Assembly: GCA_036172665.1 (NCBI GenBank)
Contig: CM069876.1
Coordinates: forward strand, 3,968,001 to 4,032,000
DNA: 64,000 nt
Direction of reading: 5' to 3'
Origin: Prosopocoilus inquinatus
Lineage: Eukaryota; Arthropoda; Insecta; Coleoptera; Lucanidae
Part shown: piece by piece, positions 11,706-22,065 of the stretch
Numbering within the stretch: position 1 is the stretch's first letter
Layout of the letters: every line of letters starts with the position of its first letter
The notes under the pieces: model-generated
Told to the model about the DNA's origin: nothing
Databases searched by the model: none
The model's input: the letters and a program-made list of their open reading frames with translations, nothing else
Made by a program: the position numbers and the translations under genes

Positions 11706-13028
11706 TTATAAATTCAAATAAATACTCTCTGATACAGAAGTTTCAGCGATTGGCATCTTTTTGCGTATTTCTTCCTGTTGCAGACGAATTAATTTAAGTT
11801 GTTCTAACAGTACTAAACGCTGTAACTCTGAATTTGTCATATTTTTCGTTTCTGCCGTCTCCGGTAAAGTATGTGAGATTTTAGGTTTCTTTATAGGTGG
11901 TACTACTGGCTGTTCTTCAGTAGGAGTTGATTCGTGTGACTCGAGTCCAATTGATACTGCACCTTAAAATTAAATTTGTGCAATATATCTAGGCATTTAT
12001 GTGCGGAGGAAATTGAAAGGGTAGCTAGAGAAGATTAAATCAAAACTTTCTCTTTGAAAAATTTTTGAAAAAAGAAAAAATTAATCACTAAAAGTTACAA
12101 GAGTTTGAAGTCAGATTAATTCACAAATAAACAATATTGCCCGTAAGAAAATAGTTTTTAAATTTTAAACGGATGGTGTTAAAATTGAAAAAACACTCAA
12201 TGTTTCACTATCGCTTGATAGCTTCATGACAAAGCTATCAAACGATGAGATGTTCTTTCCAATTTTAACAGTGTCCGTTTAAAGTTTAAAATCTACTTCC
12301 TTACAAATTTCATCGGACAAGAGTCGACTTCAGTTAGTACCTATAATAGTTATGCTTTAAATTCAAATTTGAGATATATTTAAGAGTTAGTCGGACCGTG
12401 CTTTAGACGGAACAACTATTAAAAAAAAAACAGTAACATAAAAGTTACTGCTATTAATAATAATAAATAACTTTTGCTTGTTAATGAGTTTCGCTTTATT
12501 CTTTTAACTTTTTAGTTATTGATTTTTTGCCAAAAGTTTATTAAGAAAAACAATTTAATTTGATCTCCTCTAGCTACCCTTTTAATTAATCTTCTCCGCA
12601 TGTTGCGGGACACCCAATGTACCTATCAGTTTATAAAACTATTAAAAAATTATTATTTGTATACATCTTAGTCTACCTGGAATTTTTTTGAACACGAGAT
12701 TTTTTTCAACCTCTAATATGTCCATCAGCATTCTTTCCCACTGTTTGTATATAAGTTTCTTGTTTCCAGTTCGGTTTAAATCAAATTTTTTTTTCACCTC
12801 TGCTTTCATGTTGCTAATTTTCTTGGCAACTTGCTTATTTGTTAGAGAAACGTTAAAAATTTCCTTGTAATTATCCGTGATAACTTGTAGGGCTATTTCC
12901 TTTTCTTTCTTTATACTTGGTAGTTGCGATTTATTAAAAATTATCTTATTTTCTTTTAATTTTTTCACAAAAATTAATTGTTTATTTAACTCGGTTTCAC
13001 TACTGTCTATATCACTGCTATCTGACAT
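11706..13028 (-). CDS. Harbinger Myb/SANT-like DNA-binding protein, two exons
   Basis: Exon 1 is 13028-12677 (ATG, then SDSSDIDSSE) and exon 2 is 11962-11706, joined by a consensus donor (CAG then GTAGAC) and a TTTTAAG acceptor. The sum is 609 nt, 202 aa plus stop, with no internal stop. Exon 1 carries a Myb/SANT-like helical region (NYKEIFNVSLTNKQVAKKIS and KKLIYKQWERML). Exon 2 ends in a leucine-rich helix (LQRLVLLEQLKLIRLQQEEI) typical of the C-terminus of Harbinger accessory proteins, which bind the element ends and help import transposase. The intron (11963-12676) is almost filled by a MITE. It is a transposon gene, not a host gene; whether it is expressed is unknown. Confidence 0.75.
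11986..12618. mobile_element. TA-flanked MITE family, copy B, in the Harbinger intron
   Basis: The left end (GTGCGGAGGA, AGCTAGAGAAGATTAAATC) and right end (TTGATCTCCTCTAGCTACCC, then GGGACACCCAA) match the termini of the copy at 57456-58027. The interior shares AAAAGTTACAAGAGTTTGAA and AATTTGAG blocks. It is longer than copy A because it carries an extra fold-back insert at about 12154-12293. Confidence 0.65.
12154..12293. repeat. Small fold-back insert inside MITE copy B
   Basis: The two arms, each about 65 bp with scattered mismatches, contain TTTAAACGGA, GTTAAAATTG and the GATAGCTT block, and meet near 12228. This sequence is absent from MITE copy A, so it looks like a later insertion. 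Confidence 0.6.
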
Positions 13029-13448
13029 TTTATTTATTATAACTGAGCACCGCACCGCTTCAACAAAAATCTAATATAAGTACAGATATGCAAGTCCGCA
13101 CAGGTCGTACTAGCAATTGCTTGAACGAAGCGGGAAAGCTAGTAAATGCTAGGAATTTTTATTCATAGAATAATTGAGCAATTGCTTTTTCTTAAAGCAT
13201 TTGCTTTTCCAGCTTTTGCTTTTGATAATTAGCAAAAGCTTAAAGCAATTGCTTACTTTTTATTCATCAGGCCCATTATCTAAAATGGTCAGAAAGTGTT
13301 TTAAAGCTTATCAAGCTAAATAAAGCAGTAACATGGGACGGCGAATTGGGCGGACGGTAAATTGGATCGACGACGAATTGGTTCTACGACGAATTGGCGA
13401 CGGTGAAACGGCGACGGCGAGTTGGCGACGGCGAATCGTCCCATCCCC

Positions 13449-14045
13449 TCGGCTGAAAGATTCGTGTCCTTAGGAGTAGTATTCGCATCCAAAATTGGAG
13501 GCGATAAAAGATTCGATAAAATCAACGGATGTTTCGATTCATTCAAGTCCAACTCCCAACTCTGATTCACATCAAATGGTCAGTGTCAGTGCGTCTAGTG
13601 GTAAGTTAATGGGGGTACCTTCTTCATGAATTTTTCCAGAGGCCCAAGATTGTTTATTGTCCTTAAACATTCTTAATCAAACAGCGTCATCACTTATAAA
13701 TGTTCGTAGTTGACCATGACCAGCTTAAATCTCTTGCCGATATCGCACTTTATCTTTTGGACTACTTCGGATATTATCCAGTGGAAAACGAACTCGTTGT
13801 CCCAGAATTAACTGAGCAAGTGTAAAACCCATTGTCGAATATACGGTGTTTCGATAGGACAGAAAGAATCGCGTTAGACGATACAAAATTGTCTCCATGG
13901 ACATCTTCTTTGCTCCAATAACACTCTTGAATCTGCGAACAAGACATTCTGCTTCTCCGTTCGAACGTGGATGATAAGGCGAAGTACGTACATGATGATG
14001 AATTTGGAAACGTCGGCAAAACCGGTGAAATCAATATGCACAATA
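13449..14045 (-). pseudogene. Gypsy-like integrase remnant
   Basis: On the minus strand the blocks are HIDFTG (start of the integrase core, about 14030), then VRTSPYHPRSNGEAE containing the catalytic-glutamate region, then FLSYRNTVYSTMGFTLAQLILGQ, then an AGHGQLRTFISDDAV block resembling the post-core domain, with stops between. The core between the first and second blocks is missing, so an internal deletion removed the catalytic aspartates. It continues in frame past the MULE-like insertion to 9440-9586. The order and motifs fit Ty3/gypsy retrotransposons. Confidence 0.75.
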
Positions 14046-14069
14046 TGAATATGCACAGCATCATGCATC

Positions 14070-15640
14070 AAATTTTGTGTTCGACACCGGAGTTCGATGC
14101 GTTAATGGAGTGGGAGGGAAATCAACTGAGTTTAAAAAATTTCCGCCTAGCTCTACTTATCACCTTGAGCTACGTAACCCCGAGACTGAACAGCGCTAAC
14201 TCCTTACAATATTACCGAATTTTAGTCATACATTAAAATAACAAATACTACCTGCTCATAACAAAAAAAAAATATTTCACACTGGCTGCATTGTTGATAT
14301 TCAGAATATAAACTCATATAACTCCGCTCTGTATTAAAGTAGATTGACACATTGACACCTTCAAGCAATAATATGTTTAGTTCTAAATAACAAAGCTTGG
14401 AGATGCTAGTAGAAATAATAAATATATTAAAGTAAGACAAATTCTTTTTTCTTCTTCAAATTACTCCTCAGACAATACGGATTGATGCAGATAATTCATT
14501 ATCATCAGCACGGCCATAACGATCATAAAAGTAATTAGGAGATCTACATTTTTAGCGAAATCAAGGAAAAGGGCATCGCGTAAAGTATTCTAAATTTCTA
14601 GTAATCAAGTCTTTCACATTAGCGATCCATCGAAAACTTTTAAAAATATCACTTAATTTAATTATGTGTGTAATTTCGTACTAAATATCATTCAAATTGA
14701 TTCAAACAAAATTATTACTCCTACTTTTTTTTTTTGTTAGAAACAAAATCAAGTTCTTTCATTATAAGCAAAACAACAATTTACCCTACGACACAAAACA
14801 TGAACTTTGTTTCCAGTAACCTGTAGTTAACCGACCGTACTTTCTTATAGACACTCTGTATGTAACAAATTGAATCATTACACTAAAATAGTTGGGCGTT
14901 TAAAATTGTTTATACCGTATAATAAATTCTTTTGCGAAGTGTAAAATAATAATTTTATGCCTGGACTAAATAAACGCCTGCCAATCAAGTAAGAAATTTG
15001 CTGAATCAAAATCATGAATTTTTAATTTCTGTAAACCAATCATGCAAAATGCAAGATCATTGTGACAACAGTAAACATGTTTATTAGGGCGAAACTTACA
15101 ACGTACATTTCACAACATTTCAGTTACGTGACTTGAATTTCACCAGGAATTTAATAAATAAGAATATATTTCACCAGTTATACACAGATTACACAACGCT
15201 CGCAGTTAATTATCGGATAGGAGGAGCGATTACTGGTCAAGGATGAATTACATGTTTTCAAAGCATGTGGGTTGAATCATACGTACTCGTATTAGTTTTG
15301 ATCTATTATCGTGCAATGTATTGATGCCTGATACTAAATATACATGAAGGTGAGTGCAATAGCGTAGATATTAATCTATCATATCAAAAGAAATATTTGA
15401 GCATTATACTTTGCAAAATAAGACGGAAAAGAGAAGCCCACTTAATTTCATTACTTCATTACCATTACTTCATTAGGCTTCTATGCAAGTAGTAGTAGTA
15501 GAAATAAAAAAAAAAGTGTTTGTACGAAGGTACACGAGTTGAATAAAATTACATGCGTACGCATGATAAGCAATAAATGATTTATCAATTTAAAAATAAA
15601 ATTATCTCATTTCGTCATTTATTATGAAATATCAACTCAT
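14070..15640. other. Spacer, no gene recognised
   Basis: About 14070-14210 is less AT-rich but has no recognisable product. From there to 15640 the DNA is AT-rich, with stops in all frames and no clear repeat boundary. Confidence 0.4.
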
Positions 15641-15647
15641 ACCTGTA

Positions 15648-15655
15648 TATAAATA
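15648..15655 (+). promoter_or_regulatory. TATA box candidate of UGT gene 2
   Basis: TATAAATA lies 99 bp upstream of the 15747 start codon. A transcription start about 30 bp further on (near 15680) would leave a 5' leader of about 65 nt. Confidence 0.45.
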
Positions 15656-15746
15656 CATACAAATTTATTATTAGGCAGACAACAGACATATCGATCGGCT
15701 AACATTTTAATACTTTCTTCTAGTCGCTGATGAATGTGAAGTAAGA

Positions 15747-17740
15747 ATGTGGAAGGTGGTTATATTAATTTCAATTTCAATATTAAGTGTCGATTGTGCA
15801 AAAATTCTCGGAGCGTTCATTACCGCATCTCGAAGCCACCACATAATAGGTGAACGTTTAATGAAAGAACTTGCTGCAAGAGGACATGAAGTCACATTTA
15901 TCAGCGCGTTTCCGCAGAAGACACCAGTTAAGAACTTACGGGATGTCGAATTAACAGGATTTATTGAAGATACAGCCAGTAAGTAAGGTCAATATTATCA
16001 TAATTCCCACTTTCTACGATTCATTTGATACCGTGCAAGATTTGACATAAAATCTTGCACAGAGTGACAGTGAAGCATCGAATTAACCAATGAACATTCA
16101 CTATGGTAGCCTGTCTCTCTCACTTAGTACGTTACCTCAAATTTTACATGAAGTGTTTACGATAATTGGAGCGATACATGGATCGGGGCAGGAAAGTAAG
16201 ATAGAACGAATGCGTTTAATACAAGTAAGAATGAGAAAATAGATTAACTGGTGTATACCGCTCCAATTAACGTAAACGCCTATGGTATCATATAGGCCTA
16301 ATACGACACATTTTTTTCAGAAATTACTGGCAAGATGAACCTTTTTGACATAACAATGGGTTCGCCTTTAGCAATGCCACTCTTTGTGGCATCCCTTATC
16401 ACTCCATTTGTAGAAAAGAGCTTAGCACATGAGAACGTTCAAAAACTATTACATTCCAACGAAACATTTGACTTAATTATAAAAGAACAATTTTCAGATG
16501 ATGCTTTACAAGGTTTTGGTTATCATTATAATGCTCCTGTACTAATACTAAGTACGGTAGGTCCCACCATCTGGACAAGTCGATTAATCTCAAATCCAGT
16601 AACTCCCTCCTACATGGTCGACGTCTTCTTAGATTATCCACCGAAAATGTCATTTCTTCAGCGAACCTTCAACACAATTATGACACTTGCTCATGAAATA
16701 ACGCATCTGTACTTTACCAATGTTCACAACCAAATATTGCACAAATATTTTCCTGACGCCCCTCATATTAACGACTTGATATACAACACATCTTTCGTTC
16801 TGCTCAATTCACACGAGAGTTTCGATTCTGCTGTTCCTGCCCTCCCCAATATGGTACAAATTGGAGGCTTTCATGTGGAACCACCAAAGAAGTTACCGGA
16901 TGATTTACAAGAGTTCCTGGATAATGCCAAGGAAGGTGCTGTCTATTTTAGTATGGGTTCAAACTTGAAGAGCAAAGATTTGCCCGCAAATAAAAGGGAT
17001 GCAATATTGAAAGTATTTTCCCGTCTTAAAATGAAAGTGCTGTGGAAATGGGAAGATGATAAACTGCCGGGACAACCAGCGAATGTTAAAATTCAAAAAT
17101 GGTTTCCCCAGCAGGACATACTAGGTATGCACATTTCTTCCTACACTTCATAAAAATTATTTCCGCAACTTATCTGTTCTTGTACGCAGCACATCCAAAT
17201 ATTAAAGTTTTCATTACTCATGGTGGATTGTTGAGTACAGTAGAGGCTATTTATCACGGCGTCCCAGTTGTTGGAATTCCTATCTTAGGAGATCAAAAGA
17301 TGAATATGGGTAACGCTGTGAGAAACGGTTACGGTATTTTAGTGCCATATGAAGATCTCTCTGAAGAAACACTTAGCCACGCTTTGAACCAAATTATTAA
17401 AGATTCCAAGTAAGATATCAATTATTAAAACGAATACTATCTTTTATTTCATGTATTCTATTTCAGATATCGAGAAAGTGCGAAAAGAAGGTCGCAACTT
17501 TTGCATGATCAACCAGTGAAGCCCATAGATAAAGCAGTGTATTGGGTAGAATATGTAATAAAGCATAAGGGAGCACCACATCTACGATCAGCTGCTCTTA
17601 ATCTTTCTTGGTACCAGTATCTGCTTTTGGATGTAGTTTTGTTTATTTTTATTGTTAGTTTCACTTTATTGACTTTACTATACATTAGTTGTAAAAAATT
17701 AATTTGTAGGAGACAAACTAGAAAGCAGAAAATAAATTGA
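15747..17740 (+). CDS. UDP-glycosyltransferase (UGT) gene 2, four exons
   Basis: Exons: 15747-15978, 16321-17124, 17190-17409 and 17467-17740 (1530 nt, 509 aa). All introns are GT-AG. The start gives a signal peptide ending near SVDCA, and the conserved SHH histidine pair follows at about 31-32. KEQFSDDALQ lies in the acceptor half, WFPQQDIL precedes intron 2, and FITHGG with GDQKMN in exon 3 forms the UDP-sugar binding signature. Exon 4 encodes the [18 protein letters not shown] block, a membrane span ([17 protein letters not shown]) and a KQKIN tail consistent with ER retrieval. Closest by eye to gene 3, with near-identical exon 4 up to the membrane span. Intron 1 (342 nt) includes inverted blocks GTTTACGATAATTGGAGCG and CGCTCCAATTAACGTAAAC, so it probably carries a small repeat. 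AATAAA follows at 17752. Confidence 0.95.
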
Positions 17741-17751
17741 GTTAATTCAGT

Positions 17752-17757
17752 AATAAA
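17752..17757 (+). terminator. Poly(A) signal of UGT gene 2
   Basis: A canonical AATAAA lies 12 bases after the stop codon. Confidence 0.5.
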
Positions 17758-17759
17758 AC

Positions 17760-18780
17760 ACTTTTTGAAACATGCTTTTTCAGTTTTTGAAATATTTTTT
17801 CTTAGTTAACATCTTTACACTTCATTTAGTTATCCAGGGTGTCGGTAAATTCTGTGGACATAACCACACATTCCTGAGCGCAAGATAAGACGATTTAACC
17901 AAACTTATATCCAAAAGTGCTTCCTTAGGAAAGGATTATTAAAGAAGTAAAAAAAGTCAAAACGTAATAAGCCTAAAACTAAGAAAGTATGTAATTAGCA
18001 ATTATACATATATTCATTCTATGTGATTTTACACGAGAAAAAGATACAGTTGTAAGTTTACATAAAAGTGTACGTAATTTTTTGCGTGCTATGTGTGATG
18101 AACGAAGATGATGTACCTTTTATAACCTACAATATAAGTGTATAAGTATACGTAGGTACTTAATTCGTGCTTAATTAATTGCGAAAAACAAATTAATCAT
18201 AAGTAAGTATCCACTTTAGGAATGTATAAGTGTGATATATACGATGCAGCCCTAGAATCGTTACAACAATAACATTTTCATTTAAAATATCATCGGAATA
18301 TACGCTGTGTCCATTTCAGATGCTTGTACAATAATTGAAAATTAAATTTTAAAACTTATTACCGCTTTAAGCATCATACATAAATCGTTACAATGTAAAT
18401 ATGTACTTTTACACACAAGTGAAAATGTACTACAATTATATTATTGAAGGTCACTGGCAGCCGTCGATAATTCCAGTAAATTTATGCAAAAACTTTTATG
18501 AGTGAATGCAAGCCATAAAAATGTGCCTTTGTTTGAAAAAACCAAACAAGTCGATTTATAAAGTAAGTTTTCGATAAATTGTGAAATTAGTTATTTAGAA
18601 ATAAACTCGAAACAGCGTTGCCGCAAATAAAAATTTTCAAATTAAAATTTCTGGAAAGAAAAATAATTTGAACAGAACAATTACTTAGAACTTAAACGAA
18701 TTTCGAGTACCATTAAAAACAAATAATTGAAATAAAAGCATTTAATTTATGTTGTCTATATCACTTTACAGTCATTTTTC
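17760..18780. other. Spacer with a dispersed repeat fragment
   Basis: About 17834-17950 (CCAGGGTGTCGG, then ATTCCTGAGC and AAGACGATTTAACCAA) resembles 19690-19810 in the same orientation (ATTCCTGGCC, AAGACGATTCAACCAA), so both are fragments of one repeat. The remainder is AT-rich with no gene. Confidence 0.4.
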
Positions 18781-18807
18781 CTTATAACTGGACAGTACAA
18801 ACATATA

Positions 18808-18880
18808 TGGTCCTGGTAGGATTCGAACCTACGCCGCCGAAGTGAAATTAATGATATGGAACTTGTAGACTTGATCATTT
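18808..18880 (-). other. tRNA-like 3' fragment (Leu-like)
   Basis: The minus strand contains CTTCGGCGGCGTAGGTTCGA and ATCCTACCAGGACCA: a long variable arm followed by a T-arm with the B-box GGTTCGAATCC and a perfect GTAGG/CCTAC stem. This resembles the 3' half of a leucine tRNA. No matching 5' acceptor strand is found upstream, so it is a pseudogene or a SINE-related fragment, not a working tRNA. Confidence 0.35.
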
Positions 18881-19479
18881 CAATTAAATTTACATTGTAC
18901 AATTTTCATCGGACAAGAACAAACTTTAATTAAGTGTACATTGTAGAAAAGTCTTATGGACGTGCACTCAGTTCGATGATAAATTTTAGTGTAATATTTT
19001 TAACAATCTACCAAATAAAAATCGGTGGAACAAATTCATACGAAAGAACCACTGTGTTATTTCAATGTTATAAAAGGTAACAGTTCTATTAAACATAAAT
19101 ATTTTAATAAACAAACGCTTTTGTTATAATGCACGAATAATAGGCGTTTTCCCAATAGCTCTGAATTTAATACTCTAAGCATGGTTGGTATTAATTCGAA
19201 TGATTTTCAAGTACTATCTTAGAGAAGTCAGTCTAAAATCTGTTCTTCGCGCCTTTTTCCGTTTTTGGGTTCATTTGGGCGTGCAAAGAGTAAAATGAGA
19301 AAGCAGGTAATAATTATTTATGAAACAAGATAAGTGAAAGTAGATCAAGAAACTTTTCCATCTAGCAGGAATTTTATTAGTTCTAAATGCACTACTGTAA
19401 TTAATGTGGAGTAATGGGAATTATATTTGATCGAATACTCTTATTTGCTTTAGCTGTTGCTTTAAAAGTGTTCAATACA

Positions 19480-19609
19480 TTTTTACATTCAGGTGATAAA
19501 GCTGATGTCTCACCACAGAAAAGTTAGCACAGCTATTTCATAACTCAGACTCACGACATCAAAATCTAATCTGTGGTTAGGCTGACCACTAAGCCACTTG
19601 CCAGTCCAC
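19480..19609 (-). repeat. tRNA-derived SINE head, minus strand
   Basis: On the minus strand it begins GGACTGGCAAGTGGCTTAGT and GGTCAG, a good match to a tRNA A-box and to the SINE head at 20880. The downstream B-box is poorly preserved and the 3' end is not defined. Confidence 0.45.
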
Positions 19610-19825
19610 CTTTGCAGTATTAAAAATTAAACATTAATGTCCATCCGATCATTAGTTACACTAGGTGTAGCTAAACTCTCTAGATGAGGCTTAAACACAG
19701 ATTCCTGGCCTCAAAGTAAGACGATTCAACCAATCTTGTCTATATCCATATGTGTTTCGATAAGCCAGTTTTCTGCTTTAAGATTCTTGAAAGAAAAGTA
19801 AATTTTTCTTATGGCTTATGACTAC

Positions 19826-20006
19826 AGAGCGGATCTTGGTACATGTACCGGTGGAAGGGAAGAGTAGGAGCGGAAGGGGACGCCTTTGCGTCCTGCGTCG
19901 ATTTGTGTCACAGTCCTACTACATTAAAATTAACGCAGGACGCGAAGGCGTGACCGCCCGCTCCTACTCCTCCCTTCCACCGATATATGTACCAAGTTCC
20001 GTTCGG
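19826..20006. repeat. GC-rich long hairpin, arms about 65 bp
   Basis: The left arm from 19835 (CTTGGTACATGTACCGGTGG, then a GAGTAGGAGCGG block, then CGTCCTGCG) is complementary to the right arm ending at 19996, with few mismatches. The loop is about 30 nt. It is much more GC-rich than its surroundings. It could be a fold-back transposon; an open frame across it (19818-20015) is just a consequence of the repeat. Confidence 0.75.
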
Positions 20007-20009
20007 TAC

Positions 20010-20879
20010 TTATGACAAAGAAATGTTTAATTAAATCAATTTGGAGGATGTTAGATATGGGATCCCGTGGGAACGTAAGTCAAGTCGTATTTAGAGATAG
20101 TTTTAGTTACTTACAGTGTGGGAAACAGAGTTCCGACAACGCAGACTCTAACTTCTTTCTATTAGGAAGATAAGTTTCGTTAATAAATTTTTAAGAAGTA
20201 TTCTTTATAACTTCCGATATTTCTTACGGTTTTGTCACAAAATAAGAAAACAAATTTTTTATTAAAAACAGGCATAGTTTAGTGCCATCTGCGTGTATAA
20301 CTAATTTATTTTTTTTACATCGGTGTTTTAAAGGGCTACATTATCAAACTTGAATGAGTCATTTGGGTTTCATCAAGCACACGAAATTTTATTTTGCCAA
20401 GTAGATGGCAACGTGGGCAGCTATATTTGTTCAAATCGCAAATTACAGAAAAATGATAAGTTACATTTTTTGTTTCGTATACATGAATCAAAAAATAGTA
20501 GGAAGATACAGGTTTTACGAGGACCATGTAACACTGTACAAACCTTGTTTAAATTTCTTGCGTAAAATGACAGAGAAGTATAGATTCAACCAATAAACAT
20601 TAACTCTGGTATTCTATCTTTCTCACTTTCCACGAGATTTTATACAATTTGATATCAAATCTTGCATGGTGTCATGCGGACCTAAGACATTTTAGCGCAC
20701 TTGTTGATTTAGAAAACTCGTTTTCTAAAACTGAATGTGATATATTACTATAAAACGTATTTTATAAAATATCATTATGAGTACCAATTAGGCAATAAAT
20801 ACAAATTATCGTATCAATTTAGGCGACAGTTTATGAGGTAAAAAGCAATACCATTTTTTTCTCTTTCGATTTTCATAAA
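20010..20879. other. Spacer, repeat fragment only
   Basis: About 20570-20690 (CCAATAAACATTAACTCTGG, then TCTTTCTCACTTTC, then ATCTTGCA) resembles part of intron 1 of UGT gene 2 (about 16030-16120), so both hold pieces of the same repeat. No coding capacity is recognised. Confidence 0.35.
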
Positions 20880-20975
20880 GGGCAGGCGAGTGGCTCAGTG
20901 GTTAGTCTAGCCGACAAATAAATTCGTGTTACTCGTCGGCGCGGCTGAGTTCCAATTTCACCAGGGCTAAGGAAG
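20880..20975 (+). repeat. tRNA-derived SINE head, plus strand
   Basis: GGGCAGGCGAGTGGCTCAGT and GGTTAGTC form a tRNA-like A-box. A degenerate B-box (GAGTTCCAATTTC) follows about 65 nt later. It does not fold as an intact tRNA. Confidence 0.5.
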
Positions 20976-22065
20976 TTTTTGTTATTTAAAGTTCAGACCC
21001 AGTTCATTACAAAATTTGTAACTGCTTGAAACGGTTGTTACCGATAAGGCAAAAATGGCGGACACTGCATAACTTAAGACGATGAAGATTTAATAAAATA
21101 CACACAAAATGTAAGTCCAAAAATTTCCTGTAAAATAATGTTAGCCGGTATCGTCAGTCAGTGTAACTCTAATTTGTGTGAAAAACTATTCAGGCTAGAA
21201 TGTTAATTCTAGAGCATATATACTTAATCGAATGTAAGGGAATTTCGTATTGTTTGCTATAAAATCCCCATAGAGATAACCAAAAAAAAATTTCAGTGAG
21301 CGGATAACTGAAAAATTGATTCAAAAAATTTTATCAAACAAGATCGGTATTAAAAAAATGGTAAAAGTTTATGTTGAGGATAACGCTACTATCTTGTCAA
21401 TGGTTTACATAGAACCTCGTATATTGCTACAGTGGAGAACAGCCGATTTAAAAATTTATTCCAAGCTGTTTATAAGGACAGAAAAAAATTTCTTGAATTG
21501 ATATTTTACCATTTTTGATATAGTCAGAGCAAACATTTTAAATTCACAGATAGTATCAGTTGACATGGTTGTGGTAAGAAAAACTACAAACTGCATTTTG
21601 TAAAAGTCAAAAGAGCATTTTCAATTGTTTTCCTCTATTAAACAAAATTTACCATGATTTAGGAAATTCTTAGGACAATTAAATTTTTTTATGAAGAATG
21701 GCTTTTTTTTCGAAAACTCAGAAATCAAAAAGTGTTTCCTATTTTGAATCCAAACTGTGGAGACAGTCTAGATAAGATATTACTGAAACGATAAATATCG
21801 CATCTTCTTTTTTGGTACGAATTTATCTCTGATTGCCTTTTTACATAATTTTTAGCGGTTATTTTTATTTAACTTATCAATCTGTGAGACTAATGCGATA
21901 ACATTGTCTCCTTCCCATATAGCTTCGAGGTCAAAATACTTATGTTTCATAGTATCGAAACATTGTGTAACGCATTTCTAAGCGTACCAATAGCATCACT
22001 GTCTCAGTACTTGCAGAAGCGACATTGTACCTTTTTTTTTTACTCATTCGAGACTTGAACCAAAA
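20976..22065. other. Upstream region of UGT gene 3, no gene seen
   Basis: AT-rich. There is no convincing TATA box. A CTCAGTACTT at about 22004 resembles an arthropod initiator and lies about 60 bp upstream of the start codon. Short open frames here have no family resemblance. Confidence 0.35.

Larger units (their letters stand above)
10255..13274. mobile_element. PIF/Harbinger element, 3.0 kb
   Basis: The inverted termini GGGCCTTATGAATAAA (10255) and, complemented, GGGCCTGATGAATAAA (13274) are flanked by ATT on both sides. Subterminal regions (10270-10490 and 13110-13260) are packed with the palindrome AGCAATTGCT and relatives such as AGCAAAAGCT, possible transposase or Myb-protein binding sites. 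The two expected genes are present in opposite orientation: a HARBI1-type transposase (plus, broken) and a Myb/SANT-like DNA-binding protein (minus, open). Confidence 0.85.
9587..13448. mobile_element. MULE-like non-autonomous element with minisatellite termini
   Basis: The inverted termini begin GGGTCTAGGACAATTCGCC at 9587 and, complemented, GGGGATGGGACGATTCGCC at 13448. They continue for about 110 bp as a degenerate GC-rich array of GCCGTCGCCAATTC-type units (9596-9700 and 13333-13440). The flanks are identical 9-bp repeats, TCGGCTGAA, at 9578-9586 and 13449-13457, a length typical of Mutator-like elements. Without the nested Harbinger element it is about 840 bp and has no transposase. The superfamily assignment rests only on the duplication length and terminus style. 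Confidence 0.65.

Noticed and set aside
18808..18880. Functional leucine tRNA gene
   Set aside because: Only the 3' half is present; no complementary 5' acceptor strand or D-arm could be found.
19818..20015. 65-aa frame across the GC-rich hairpin
   Set aside because: It is a by-product of the inverted repeat and has no protein-like features.
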